Source: Roseburia sp. (GTDB lineage: Bacteria > Bacillota > Clostridia > Oscillospirales > Ruminococcaceae). From it: a DNA stretch of 64,000 nucleotides. Shown here in pieces: positions 24,857 to 32,929 of this stretch. The stretch is from positions 1 to 64,000 of the forward strand of contig JAMPCH010000004.1 in assembly GCA_023666265.1 (NCBI GenBank). Direction: 5' to 3'. The notes under the pieces are model-generated. The model was not told the DNA's origin and did no database searches. It saw only the letters and a list, made by a program, of their open reading frames with translations. The stretch's first letter is position 1; the number at the start of each line of letters is the position of its first letter. Made by a program: the position numbers and the translations under genes.

Positions 24857-25858
24857 ATGCCCAAAAATAAAAACGAAACGAAGGGAAAAAAGACCACGAT
24901 CGGCGGTCAGGCGCTCATCGAGGGGATCATGATGAAAGGACCGTCTAAGGCGGCGATGGCGGTACGTCTCCCCGACGGGTCGCTCACCGTCGAGGTGAAG
25001 GAGCTAAAGAAGAAAAAATGGTATAACAAAGCGCCGTTTATCCGGGGGACGATCAACTTCGTCTCCCAGCTCCTCGACGGCTATCACTATATTTCGCGCT
25101 CGGCGGAGCTCTCGGGCGTGGCGGACGAGGAGGAGGACGAGGAGCCGTCGAAGTTTGAGCGATGGCTCACCGATAAATTCGGCGAAAGGCTCATGCCGGT
25201 CTTGATGGCGATCTCGATGATCCTCGGGGTCGCGCTCGCGGTTGTTTTATTCGTCTTTGTCCCGACGTGGCTCTTTATGCTGATCCAGCTCGCGGCGGGC
25301 GAGACCGATCTTTCGGCGTTTCAGTCGCTATTCGAGGGGGTCTTAAAGATCGCGGTCTTTGTCGGGTATATGTGGATCGTCTCGAATATGAAGGATATGA
25401 AGCGGATGTACGGCTATCACGGCGCGGAGCATAAGACGATCGCCTGTTATGAGGCGAAAAAACCGCTCACCGTCGAGAATATCCGCCCGATGCGGCGGTT
25501 TCATCCGCGCTGTGGGACGAGCTTTATCTTCCTCGTCTTAATTATCAGTATCCTCGTTTATTCGGTCGTCCCGATCACGAACGCCTTTTTTGTGGAAGCC
25601 TTCGGCGCGACCGAGGCGGTCGCGATGCTCCTACGCGTGGTGTGTAAGCTCCTCCTCCTCCCGGTCATCGTCGGGATCTCCTATGAGGTGATCCGCCTTG
25701 CGGGGCGATATGATAATATCGTGACGCGGATCGTCTCCGCGCCGGGTCTCGCGCTCCAGCGGCTCACGACCAACGAGCCGGACGACAGTATGATCGAGGC
25801 GGCGATCGCGGCGATGAACCCCGTGATCCCCGAGGACGGGGAGAGCGACGAATGGTAA
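24857..25858 (+). CDS. yqhQ: DUF1385 family membrane protein YqhQ
   Basis: 333 residues. The family signature GGQALIEGIMMKGP lies at residues 17-30, with YGYHGAEHKTIACYE and RFHPRCGTSFIFLV later. There are four to five membrane segments. DUF1385 proteins commonly sit next to prmC and prfA in Firmicutes, and prmC follows here with a 7-base overlap. The biochemical role of the family is not established. The start has weak ribosome-site sequence (AAAGGGAAC). Confidence 0.92.
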   Translation: MPKNKNETKGKKTTIGGQALIEGIMMKGPSKAAMAVRLPDGSLTVEVKELKKKKWYNKAPFIRGTINFVSQLLDGYHYISRSAELSGVADEEEDEEPSKFERWLTDKFGERLMPVLMAISMILGVALAVVLFVFVPTWLFMLIQLAAGETDLSAFQSLFEGVLKIAVFVGYMWIVSNMKDMKRMYGYHGAEHKTIACYEAKKPLTVENIRPMRRFHPRCGTSFIFLVLIISILVYSVVPITNAFFVEAFGATEAVAMLLRVVCKLLLLPVIVGISYEVIRLAGRYDNIVTRIVSAPGLALQRLTTNEPDDSMIEAAIAAMNPVIPEDGESDEW

Positions 25859-26787
25859 AGCCGCAGGGAGAGCGACGACCGGGAAAGCCGGACGACGGAC
25901 AAAAAGCGGCAATGTCTGCGGAAATCGATGCGGATCACCGCGATGAGCGCCCGACGATAACGCCGCGCGAGGCGGTACGCCTCCTTCGTGAGAAGCTGGC
26001 GGGCGGCGGCGTTTTTGACCCCGCCTATGAGGCAAATGAGATCTTTGAGGAGCTTTCGGGGCGGTCGCCGCTCCTCGCCCACCCGATCGGCGAGGAGCTT
26101 TTCCGGGAAATGACCGCGCTCGCCGCGCGGCGAGCGGCGGGCGAGCCGCTCCAGTATCTTTTTGGGAAGTGGGAATTTTACGGGCTGACGTTTTTCGTCG
26201 GCGAGGGGGTACTGATCCCCCGCCCCGAGACCGAGCTTTTGGCGGAGATCGCGATCCGCGCGCTGAAGGCGCGAAAGGGCGGGACAATGCTCGATCTGTG
26301 TAGCGGGACGGGCTGTATCGCGGTCGCGGCGGCGCTGAACAGCTCCGCCGAGGTCTATGCCGTCGAGCGGTACGAGGCGGCCTTCGCCTATCTCAAAAAA
26401 AACGTCGAGGCTCACCGCGCGAACGTCGTCCCGATCTTAGCGGACGCGCTCGACCCCGCAGTCCTTCCCCAAAAAAATTTTGACGTGATCGTCTCTAACC
26501 CGCCCTATCTCACGGCGGAGGAGATGAGGGCGCTCCCGTGCGAGGTACGGCGCGAGCCGACGACCGCGCTTTTTGGCGGGGCGGACGGACTGGATTTTTA
26601 TCGGGCGCTCGTCCCGCTCTGGGGGGCGCGCCTTGCCGACGGGGGGATATTCGCGGTCGAGGTGGGCGACGGACAGGCGGCGGCGGTCGCCGAAATTTTT
26701 ACGGCGGCGGGGCTGACGGCGGAGATCCTCCCCGACTTACAAGGGATCGGGCGGGTCGTTTTGGGAAAATCGAAAAAAAGCGGTTGA
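25852..26787 (+). CDS. prmC: Release factor glutamine methyltransferase PrmC
   Basis: Methylates the GGQ glutamine of peptide release factors using SAM. The NPPY motif (VSNPPYLT, about residues 218-225) and the SAM-binding DLCSGTGCIAVAAA are intact. The N-terminal helical domain carries PLQYLFGKWEFYGL and PRPETELL. The frame has 311 residues starting at the ATG that overlaps the yqhQ stop; an internal ATG at 25912 (MSAEIDADHRDE) could be the real start, giving the more usual length of about 291. Confidence 0.93.
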   Translation: MVKPQGERRPGKPDDGQKAAMSAEIDADHRDERPTITPREAVRLLREKLAGGGVFDPAYEANEIFEELSGRSPLLAHPIGEELFREMTALAARRAAGEPLQYLFGKWEFYGLTFFVGEGVLIPRPETELLAEIAIRALKARKGGTMLDLCSGTGCIAVAAALNSSAEVYAVERYEAAFAYLKKNVEAHRANVVPILADALDPAVLPQKNFDVIVSNPPYLTAEEMRALPCEVRREPTTALFGGADGLDFYRALVPLWGARLADGGIFAVEVGDGQAAAVAEIFTAAGLTAEILPDLQGIGRVVLGKSKKSG

Positions 26788-26813
26788 CAAGCGCGGTCGA
26801 AATATGGTATACT
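26784..26813 (+). promoter_or_regulatory. Promoter of the zinc-ribbon membrane protein
   Basis: TTGACA (26784-26789) overlaps the prmC stop codon; TATACT lies at 26808-26813 with an 18-bp spacer. Confidence 0.75.
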
Positions 26814-26876
26814 GTAGATAATGTCACTTTAAGGCGGCGATACGCCGCAAATCAAACAAATTTTCAGGGGGTACTT

Positions 26877-27473
26877 ATGGGAATCGGCGATTTATTTCAT
26901 TTGGCGGTGTCGGATTATTCGACGTTAAAAACGGTCGGGATCTTAACGGTGATCTTTTTGATCGCGGCGATCGCGGGCGGGGTCGTCCTCTACTTCCTCG
27001 TATTCGGGAAGCAAAAGGACGGGAAGTATAAGGGCTTTATGAAGTGGATCTATGATTTTGTCCATTTCCGCGTCCTGACGATCGAGGCGGTCATTAAGAT
27101 CCTTTATCTGATCTCGGCGATCGCGGTCACGCTGACGGCGTTTTTACAGTTCGCCTATGGGCTGATCGGGCTTTTACTCTGCCCGCTCCAGATCATTCTC
27201 GGGAATATCGTGGTTAGGATCGCCTACGAGTTCGCGATCATGCTGATCCTCTTAGTACGGAACACGAACGAGATCAACGCCAAGCTAAAGGATCAGAACG
27301 GCGAGGGGAAGACCTCGGCGGATCCCTTCTCGGTCGCGCTCCCGAAGGTAAGCATCACGCCGGCGGCTCCGCCCGCGCCGAAGACGGGCGCGAAATTCTG
27401 CTCCGGCTGTGGGAAGGCGCTCGAGGCGGGCGCGAAGTTCTGCGACGGCTGCGGGAAAAAGTGCGACGAATAA
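26877..27473 (+). CDS. Membrane protein with C-terminal double zinc ribbon
   Basis: The start at 26877 follows CAGGGGGTAC. 198 residues. Membrane segments lie at about residues 19-43 and 68-130. The C-terminal tail has two CxxC pairs, FCSGCGKALEAGAKFCDGCG (about 174-193), typical of zinc-ribbon domains. The middle resembles DUF4282-like membrane proteins, but I do not assign a family. Function unknown. Confidence 0.75.
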   Translation: MGIGDLFHLAVSDYSTLKTVGILTVIFLIAAIAGGVVLYFLVFGKQKDGKYKGFMKWIYDFVHFRVLTIEAVIKILYLISAIAVTLTAFLQFAYGLIGLLLCPLQIILGNIVVRIAYEFAIMLILLVRNTNEINAKLKDQNGEGKTSADPFSVALPKVSITPAAPPAPKTGAKFCSGCGKALEAGAKFCDGCGKKCDE

Positions 27474-27572
27474 GCTACATAGTGTGACAAAAGCTCTCCT
27501 TCCTTGATCGGGCGGGAGAGCTTGTTGTTTTATTTTTTCGGAAGGCGTGCTTCACGGCGGGTCTCGGTGGGG

Positions 27573-27729
27573 GAAAGAAAACGCCCTTCCCCGAGTGATC
27601 GGGGTAGGGCGCATAAGCGGCTGTTTGGCAGGCGTCCCATTCTCCTGCATCTCTCGGGTCACCCCTGTCAAGCCTTCGGCGTGTGGACGGGGACGGATTC
27701 TTCCACCTCAAACAGCTCTTATTATCTTT
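27573..27729 (-). ncRNA. Structured ncRNA of PBECR2 unit 1
   Basis: On the minus strand, TTTACA (27764-27759), 17-bp spacer and TATAAT (27741-27736) give a start near 27729. A closing helix pairs 27709-27716 with 27620-27627. Inside are a GGTGG/CCAC hairpin, conserved blocks CCACACGCCGA and CCGAGAGATGCAGGAGA, and a GCAGG/CCTGC hairpin. An intrinsic terminator (27582-27594 with 27599-27611) ends the RNA. A homologous RNA occupies the same position after the next PBECR2 gene, with compensatory changes. I do not recognise a known RNA family. Confidence 0.78.
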
Positions 27730-27747
27730 ACACTTATTATAACACAT

Positions 27748-28125
27748 TTATTCGGATTTGTAAAGGATTTTTTTGTTTTTTATCAGCCGATTCCATTCCG
27801 ATTCGTTGATTTTCATAAACGTAATGATCGAGTTTTTAAAATCCGAGTTGTCGGCGGGGGTCACAAGCCTTAAAACTGTTTTAAAATATCGATCCCCTTT
27901 GCGAAATGTCTTTAAGAGCAGGGCGGATCTCGGTTTATTCGCCTCAATAATATAATCCGGGTCGGAGACGATCTCTCGCATATAGTGACAGTATTCTTCA
28001 AAATCGTTCGGGTGGTGATCCTTTATATGGCGGATTCGCTCGTTTGTTATAATTACCTCGTCGGTAACAATGCTGTCAGCGACCGCTTTAAATTTTTTGG
28101 TGTCGATTTTTCCGATAAAATACAC
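27748..28125 (-). CDS. PBECR2-like nuclease-fold protein (unit 1)
   Basis: 125 residues with a GTG start at 28125; an ATG two bases upstream is out of frame. The sequence has the PBECR2-type (barnase/EndoU/colicin/RelE superfamily) pattern: FIGKIDTKKFK, SIVTDEVIITNERIRHIK, HHPNDFEEY, DPDYIIEANKP, KNSIITFMKI and the closing NKKILYKSE. Such proteins are predicted RNases, often phage or toxin linked. Its own promoter is at 28186-28159 (16-bp spacer). The last codons contain the -35 box of the downstream ncRNA. Toxic activity is inferred. Confidence 0.75.
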   Translation of the reverse strand: MYFIGKIDTKKFKAVADSIVTDEVIITNERIRHIKDHHPNDFEEYCHYMREIVSDPDYIIEANKPRSALLLKTFRKGDRYFKTVLRLVTPADNSDFKNSIITFMKINESEWNRLIKNKKILYKSE

Positions 28126-28202
28126 ATTTCCGCCCGCCTGACTGTTTCTTTTTCTTCTATTATATCATAATCTCCCGTTTTGTCAACCCGCTTTCTCCTC
28201 AA

Positions 28203-28357
28203 AAAGGAAGCCCCGCCATGACAAAGCACGGCGGGGCTTGATACGCTATTCGGCAGGCGTGGCATGTCTCCTGCATCTCTCGGGATCTCCCCTGTCGTTA
28301 CCATCGGCGTGTGGTTGCCACGAAATTTACCACCTCGAACAGCTATCCTTATCCTAC
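28203..28357 (-). ncRNA. Structured ncRNA of PBECR2 unit 2
   Basis: Promoter TTTACA (28391-28386), 17-bp spacer, TATAAT (28368-28363). The closing helix pairs 28336-28343 with 28245-28252, where a U-A pair of copy 1 has become C-G and another position a G-U pair, supporting the RNA fold. The conserved blocks CCACACGCCGA and CCGAGAGATGCAGGAGA are present. The terminator is 28208-28217 with 28230-28239 plus a T-run. Confidence 0.78.
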
Positions 28358-28374
28358 TTTATATTATAGCGCAT

Positions 28375-28749
28375 TTATTTGGATTTGTAAAGGATTTTTT
28401 TCGTTTTTAAATAACGTCGGTATCTTTTTTTGTTGACCTTTAAAAAGGTCACAACGGAATTTTTAAATTCGGACGGGTCTTTTGAGGTCCTTAACCAAAG
28501 TATGAGCTGATAATTGCCCTCGTCGCGAATATGTTTTAAAATAAAAGCGATGTTTGGATTACCCGACTCTAAGATATAATCCGGGTTTTCGATGATTTGA
28601 GCGGCATACTGAAAATATCTTTCGTAATCGTTTGGATGCCGTTTTTGGATATGCCTCACCCGACGAGGGGTAATAACGACCTCGTCCGTAACAATATCGT
28701 CGTTGACGCATTTATAGATTTTTCTGTCGATCTTACCCACAAATTGCAC
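28375..28749 (-). CDS. PBECR2-like nuclease-fold protein (unit 2)
   Basis: The GTG at 28749 (MQFVGKIDRKIYKC) is preferred because AGGTGG lies 8 bases upstream and the start aligns with unit 1; a GTG at 28761 is possible. 124 residues, clearly paralogous to 27748-28125. Shared blocks are GKID, DIVTDEVVIT, RVRHIQKRHPNDYERY, NPDYILES, KNSVVTFLKV and KTKKILYKSK. The promoter has TTGACA (28811-28806), 17-bp spacer and TATAAT (28788-28783). Gene plus downstream ncRNA form a duplicated unit. Confidence 0.75.
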   Translation of the reverse strand: MQFVGKIDRKIYKCVNDDIVTDEVVITPRRVRHIQKRHPNDYERYFQYAAQIIENPDYILESGNPNIAFILKHIRDEGNYQLILWLRTSKDPSEFKNSVVTFLKVNKKRYRRYLKTKKILYKSK

Positions 28750-28831
28750 GTTGTGATCCACCTATCCGTCCGTTCTTCTTCTATTATACCAACACTTTCC
28801 CGTTTTGTCAACCCGAACCGCAGAAAAAGCG

Positions 28832-28862
28832 GCGTCCCCGCACCGAAACGGTACGGGGACGC
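28832..28862 (-). terminator. Terminator of the NrdD-tail-like gene
   Basis: GCGTCCCCGCACCG pairs with CGGTACGGGGACGC (one mismatch); a T-run follows on the minus strand. Confidence 0.85.
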
Positions 28863-28886
28863 GGGAGGAAAAAATCATACGAGTAT

Positions 28887-29189
28887 TCAACTAACATAGA
28901 CGTCTTCACAGTCGTCGGGGACGTCGTGCATCACGCGGTCGAGAACCTCGGCTCTCTTCGCGTTGTTAAAGCGGTCGAGCGTCCCGACAAGATAACCCGT
29001 GATCCGCCGAATACGCTCAAAGGGGCGATCCTCATAGGTGTAAGAGAGGTCGACGTAATCGCCGTCGGCGTTGATCGCCACGGCGAGAAGCTTTTGCGAG
29101 GGCTTATTCTCCCGCCCCCGATTGACATATTCCTGGATCTCTTCGTCGCTGAGATCCGCGCCCGTTACGGTCAGTTGTACGTTTTTCAT
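28887..29189 (-). CDS. Small protein resembling the C-terminal tail of anaerobic ribonucleotide reductase
   Basis: 100 residues. RRITGYLVGTLDRFNNAKRA (about residues 65-84) is like the tail region of class III ribonucleotide reductase NrdD, and stand-alone proteins of this type are common in Clostridia. It lacks the four zinc cysteines and the glycyl-radical loop, so it cannot be a reductase. AAAGGA lies 12 bases before the ATG. Its promoter is weak (TTGCAT 29335-29330, TATAAT 29312-29307). Function unknown. Confidence 0.65.
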   Translation of the reverse strand: MKNVQLTVTGADLSDEEIQEYVNRGRENKPSQKLLAVAINADGDYVDLSYTYEDRPFERIRRITGYLVGTLDRFNNAKRAEVLDRVMHDVPDDCEDVYVS

Positions 29190-29599
29190 GGTGATGATCT
29201 TGTCCTTTCTTTTGCGGGAAAGCCCCGTCTCTGATTTATCTCAATGTACCCGATACTGCTCCACTCCGAATGTGTACAAATCGGCATATCTTGATGACGT
29301 AAACCTATTATACCACAATATATAGTGAAATGCAACCCCTTTTTGAAATTTTTTTGAGGAGAGATTTAAAGAGAGAATGGAGAGAAGATAAAGAGAAAAC
29401 AGAGAGAAGGATATTAGGCGGGGCTTCGCCCCGCGCCCCACAAGCCTTTGAAAAGGCTTGACCGAAACTTTTAATATTGCTTTAAAAAGCTTTTGTGAAT
29501 AAAAAAGTACGCGATGTTCGAAAATTTTCCGAATATCGCGTTTTTATTTTTTAGAAGGGTTTATTTCGCTGTGTTGGTAAAAATTCGGAACAAGTGTGT
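29190..29599. other. Intergenic region with repeat fragments
   Basis: No gene supported. Positions about 29248-29275 resemble one end of the 103-bp palindrome at 30204-30306 (shared ACTCCGAATGTGTA). A GC palindrome near 29420-29440 is followed by AAGCCTTTGAAAAGGCTT (29444-29461), a motif repeated at 34087-34104. Confidence 0.45.
29509..29541 (+). terminator. Intrinsic terminator-like hairpin
   Basis: ACGCGATGTTCG (29509-29520) pairs with CGAATATCGCGT (29530-29541), then a T-run. Confidence 0.65.
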
Positions 29600-29908
29600 T
29601 TTGTCCCTTTTTCCAACAAGTGCAAATTTGAGAAATTGCGGCAATTTTTTTGCCACTTTGTCCGACCAAAGTGGCGCAAAGCTCGCCTCGGCAAAAGCTT
29701 TGTATGCGCCGCGTCCCTACGGCTAGAGGTATTGCCGTGCGGCGCTTGGGGCTTTTGCCTGCAAGCATCCTGCTTGCTCGCGGAAATGTCCTCAGCCCAA
29801 GGGTCTGGACGGTTTCCGCTCGGGGGATTTTACTAGACGGCGCATTTTGATTTCCTGTCCCCGTTTACGTTTTTTCGTCAGCGGAAATTAAGGGATTTCC
29901 TACACACC
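29600..29908 (+). repeat. Interspersed structured repeat Y, copy 1
   Basis: A block of about 300 bp shared with 46127-46408 and, in part and inverted, with 47023-47172. It contains CCCTTTTTCCAACAAGTG, a GCAAATTT/AAATTGC hairpin, a CCACTTTG/CAAAGTGG hairpin and the conserved CCCAAGGGTCTGGACGGTTT. No intact gene is present; short frames across it are not conserved. Confidence 0.7.
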
Positions 29909-29919
29909 CGCGACGGTTC

Positions 29920-30040
29920 GGGCATAAATTTTATAGCGATACCCTCTTGGGATGTTCCTTCTGCGCCCTCTACATCAAGCCCACAGAACGTTTTCGCAAA
30001 CCACATTATAGAACCGGTTTAGACTTGGTTCTCTAGACAT
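29920..30040 (-). pseudogene. Fragment resembling a PlsC-type acyltransferase N-terminus, copy 1
   Basis: From an ATG at 30040, after GAGAGGAA, the frame reads MSREPSLNRFYNVVCE. After a frame change it reads LDVEGAEGTSQEGIAIKF, like the N-terminus of 1-acyl-glycerol-3-phosphate acyltransferases (YN...VEG.ENIP.EG). The catalytic HX4D region is absent. The same fragment recurs at 46714-46945. Identification is tentative. Confidence 0.4.
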
Positions 30041-30203
30041 TTCCTCTCGTTTTTACTTCAGATTTCTTTAAACTCCTCCCAGCCCCTGTTCCCGGGTGTT
30101 AAATGGACGGGCTTTCGACCTTTTCCCGAATTTTTACGGACTTGCCGCTCTGTACTCCTTCCCAAAACAAAAAGCTTTTTAAAGCAATATTAAAGTTTAG
30201 GTC

Positions 30204-30306
30204 GTACTGTTTCGCGACATGAATGTGTACAAAAATTCCGCACAAAATCTTGAACTTAAGGATTTTGTGCGGAATTTTTGTCTACACATTCGGAGCGAAA
30301 CAGTAC
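30204..30306. repeat. 103-bp MITE-like near-perfect palindrome
   Basis: Ends GTACTGTTTCGC (30204-30215) and GCGAAACAGTAC (30295-30306) are exact inverted repeats, and the inner arms (about 30223-30250 and 30261-30290) also pair almost fully. No coding capacity. A second element with GTACTG ends is at 46762-46865. Confidence 0.75.
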
Positions 30307-30353
30307 AAGCCTTATTCAAAGGCTTGCAGGGGCGTGGGGACAGCGTCCCCACA
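30307..30353. repeat. REP-like GC palindrome
   Basis: AAGCC...GGCTT arms followed by GTGGGGACAGCGTCCCCAC. Similar units occur near 31418-31460 and 34643-34672. Confidence 0.6.
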
Positions 30354-30394
30354 TAAAATTTTTTCTCTTCTCGCGTCTCTCTCGCGTCCCCGCG

Positions 30395-31243
30395 TCAATC
30401 CGAGATCACAATATCGGGGTCGTTGTCTATGACCAGCCGGTCGCAGAGCTGACCCAAGATCGCGGCGTAAGCGTCGGGGGAGAGATGGATCCCGTCGCCC
30501 CCGTTATAATTCGTCTTGAGGGCGTTACGCGAATTTTTCATTTCCGGGGAAACGTCGACGTAGACCCACTTTTCGTTCTCGGCGATCATCTCGGCGAGCG
30601 CCTCGTTAAAGAGGTCGATCGTCTCGTTCGCCGTGAAGGCGGAATCCTCCTCGACGGGCGTGATCGAGAGGACGACGAGCCGCGCGTCGGGGAGAAAGCC
30701 CTCCGCCGTCCGAAGGAGGTTCTTGTAATTCTCGGCGAATTCCTGCTTCGACGTGATGTTGACGTCGTTCATCCCCATGGAAAAAACGACGGTCTCGGGC
30801 TTTCGGTCGACGAGGAGCGAGAGGAGCGACAGCTCAGCCCCGTCCTCGGTAAACGTAAAGTCAAAGATATTGCGGGCGGCGATGTTCCCCTGCGCCGCGA
30901 CCTGTTCCGGGGTCAGGATATCATAAAACATCAGCCCGCTGCAGATACTGTCGCCGACAAAAACGCACCCGTCGAGGAACCCGCGATCCGCGTCGCTTAA
31001 AGGGAAGTCGTGATAGACCTCCGCCTCGGGGGCGTCGGCGGTCGTGATAAAGGCGCTCTCGGGGGCGCTTTTTTCGCTCGTGGTCGTCGCGACCGAGACC
31101 GTCTTGATCTCGCTCGGCGGCGGCGTCGTGACCGTCGTCGCCGAGGTCTCGGGGAGCGTCCGATCGGCGATATTGACACAGCCGCCCGCCGCGATCAGGA
31201 GGAGCGCGGCGAGAAGCCGGGATAAAAGCTTTGGTTGTTTCAT
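30395..31243 (-). CDS. SGNH/GDSL-family hydrolase lipoprotein
   Basis: The ATG at 31243 (MKQPKLLSRLLAALLLIAAG) is preferred over one nine bases upstream because GGA then sits at normal distance. A lipobox IAAGGC follows. After a Thr/Ser linker, the catalytic domain (about residues 88-275) shows block I FVGDSICSG with the nucleophile Ser, block III GMNDVN and block V DGIHLSPDAY with the Asp-His pair. SGNH lipoproteins act as esterases on surface glycans or other acyl groups; substrate unknown. 282 residues. Confidence 0.88.
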   Translation of the reverse strand: MKQPKLLSRLLAALLLIAAGGCVNIADRTLPETSATTVTTPPPSEIKTVSVATTTSEKSAPESAFITTADAPEAEVYHDFPLSDADRGFLDGCVFVGDSICSGLMFYDILTPEQVAAQGNIAARNIFDFTFTEDGAELSLLSLLVDRKPETVVFSMGMNDVNITSKQEFAENYKNLLRTAEGFLPDARLVVLSITPVEEDSAFTANETIDLFNEALAEMIAENEKWVYVDVSPEMKNSRNALKTNYNGGDGIHLSPDAYAAILGQLCDRLVIDNDPDIVISD

Positions 31244-31417
31244 TCGGATCATTCCATTGAATCAAATTCGCGCCGACCTTCGCCGCTTCCGTTTTTTGAC
31301 AGCCTTCGGCTTTTTTCGGCGCATTTCTATTGTACCACGCGCGGCGAAAAAAGTCAATGCGGACTTTTTCCCGCGAAAATTTTCTAAAATTTAAATGAAG
31401 AAGGCGGTAAAGCCGCA

Positions 31418-31460
31418 AACGGGGCGCGGGGGCGTGGGGGCGCGAAGCCCCCGCTTCCCA
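31418..31460. repeat. REP-like GC palindrome upstream of pgk
   Basis: GCGGGGGCGTGGGGGC pairs loosely with GCCCCCGC. The rest of 31253-31507 has no gene. Confidence 0.5.
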
Positions 31461-31507
31461 AAAAATATTAAGGAAAAATGTCGGGAAAAATTTTCCTGAA
31501 AATCCTA

Positions 31508-31536
31508 TTGAAAACGACCGAAAAATCTGCTATAAT
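31508..31536 (+). promoter_or_regulatory. Promoter of pgk
   Basis: TTGAAA (31508-31513), 17-bp spacer, TATAAT (31531-31536). Confidence 0.85.
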
Positions 31537-31593
31537 AGATAACAGGAAAAGAGGTCCCGGTCTCCGGGAAAAACAAGAAAGGAATGAACCGAA

Positions 31594-32820
31594 ATGAGCA
31601 AGTTAAACAAAAAGAATGTCGAGGATCTCGCGCCGAAGGTAAAGGGGAAGCACGTTCTCGTCCGCGTGGACTTTAACGTACCGCTAAAGGACGGTAAGAT
31701 CACGAACGATAATCGGATCGTCGCCGCCCTCCCGACGATCAACAAGCTGATCGAGAGCGGGGCTAAGATCGTCCTTTGTTCCCACCTTGGGAAGCCGAAG
31801 AACGGTCCGGAAGCGAAATTTTCCCTCGCGCCCGCGGCGGAGCGCTTAGCCGAGCTCGTTAAGACGAACGTGATCTTTGCGGCGGACGACAGCGTCGTCG
31901 GCGAGAACGCCAAGAAGGCGGTCGCGGAGATGAAGGACGGCGAGATCGTCGTACTCGAGAATACGCGCTTTCGCGGCGCGGACGAGACCAAGAACGGCGA
32001 TAACCTCAGTAAGGAGCTCGCCGAGCTCGTAAACGGCGAATTTTTCGTAATGGACGCCTTTGGTTCGGCGCACCGCGCTCACGCCTCGACGGCGGGCGTA
32101 ACGAAGTACGTCAAAGAGACGGCGGTCGGCTATCTTATGAATAAGGAGATCGACTTCCTCGGGAACGCGGTCGAGGATCCGGTTCGTCCCTTCGTCGCGA
32201 TCCTCGGCGGCGCGAAGGTCGCGGATAAGCTCAACGTGATCTCAAACCTCCTCGAGAAGTGTGATACTTTAATTATCGGCGGCGGTATGGCGTATACCTT
32301 TTTAAAAGCGAAGGGGAACGAGGTCGGGACGTCGCTCGTCGACGACGAAAAGCTCGGCTATTGTAAGGAGATGCTCGAGAAGGCGGAGAAGCTCGGGAAA
32401 AAGCTCCTCCTCCCCGTGGATACGGTCGTGGCGAAGTCCTTCCCCGACCCGATCGACGCGTCGATCGAGATCGAGACCGTCCCCTCGGACAGTATCCCCT
32501 CGGATAAAATGGGTCTCGACATCGGCGAAAAGACCCAAGCCCTCTTCGCCGAGGCGGTAAAGTCGGCGAAGACCGTCGTATGGAACGGACCTATGGGCGT
32601 ATTTGAGAACCCGACCCTCGCCAAGGGGACGATCGCGGTCGCTAAGGCGCTCGCCGAGACCGACGCGACGACCGTTATCGGCGGCGGCGACAGCGCGGCG
32701 GCGGTCGTACAGCTCGGCTTCGCGGATAAGATGAGCCATATCTCGACGGGCGGCGGCGCGTCGCTCGAATATCTCGAGGGGAAGGTACTCCCCGGGATCG
32801 ACGTGATTCAAGACAAGTAA
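31594..32820 (+). CDS. pgk: Phosphoglycerate kinase
   Basis: Converts 1,3-bisphosphoglycerate and ADP to 3-phosphoglycerate and ATP. 408 residues, slightly above the usual 395. Diagnostic segments are [45 protein letters not shown], the hinge region [20 protein letters not shown] and [16 protein letters not shown] precedes the ATG. It heads the glycolytic cluster pgk-tpiA-gpmI. Confidence 0.97.
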   Translation: MSKLNKKNVEDLAPKVKGKHVLVRVDFNVPLKDGKITNDNRIVAALPTINKLIESGAKIVLCSHLGKPKNGPEAKFSLAPAAERLAELVKTNVIFAADDSVVGENAKKAVAEMKDGEIVVLENTRFRGADETKNGDNLSKELAELVNGEFFVMDAFGSAHRAHASTAGVTKYVKETAVGYLMNKEIDFLGNAVEDPVRPFVAILGGAKVADKLNVISNLLEKCDTLIIGGGMAYTFLKAKGNEVGTSLVDDEKLGYCKEMLEKAEKLGKKLLLPVDTVVAKSFPDPIDASIEIETVPSDSIPSDKMGLDIGEKTQALFAEAVKSAKTVVWNGPMGVFENPTLAKGTIAVAKALAETDATTVIGGGDSAAAVVQLGFADKMSHISTGGGASLEYLEGKVLPGIDVIQDK

Positions 32821-32929
32821 GGAATAGGCATAAGGCGGACGTTTCCGAACGTTCGCCCGCGCTTGTTTTTCGTAAATTTTTTGGGCAGGACTGCGAGCCG
32901 ACGGGCGCGCGAAAGGACGGGAGGTTTTT

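Noticed and set aside
27475-27873. Short frames of 90-108 residues near 27500-27870
   Set aside because: They lie over the structured ncRNA and the nuclease gene, with no ribosome site; the RNA interpretation is supported by a homologous copy.
29514-29850. Several 66-80-residue frames in repeat Y
   Set aside because: The same repeat at 46127 and 47023 does not keep these frames; the conserved feature is the hairpin structure.
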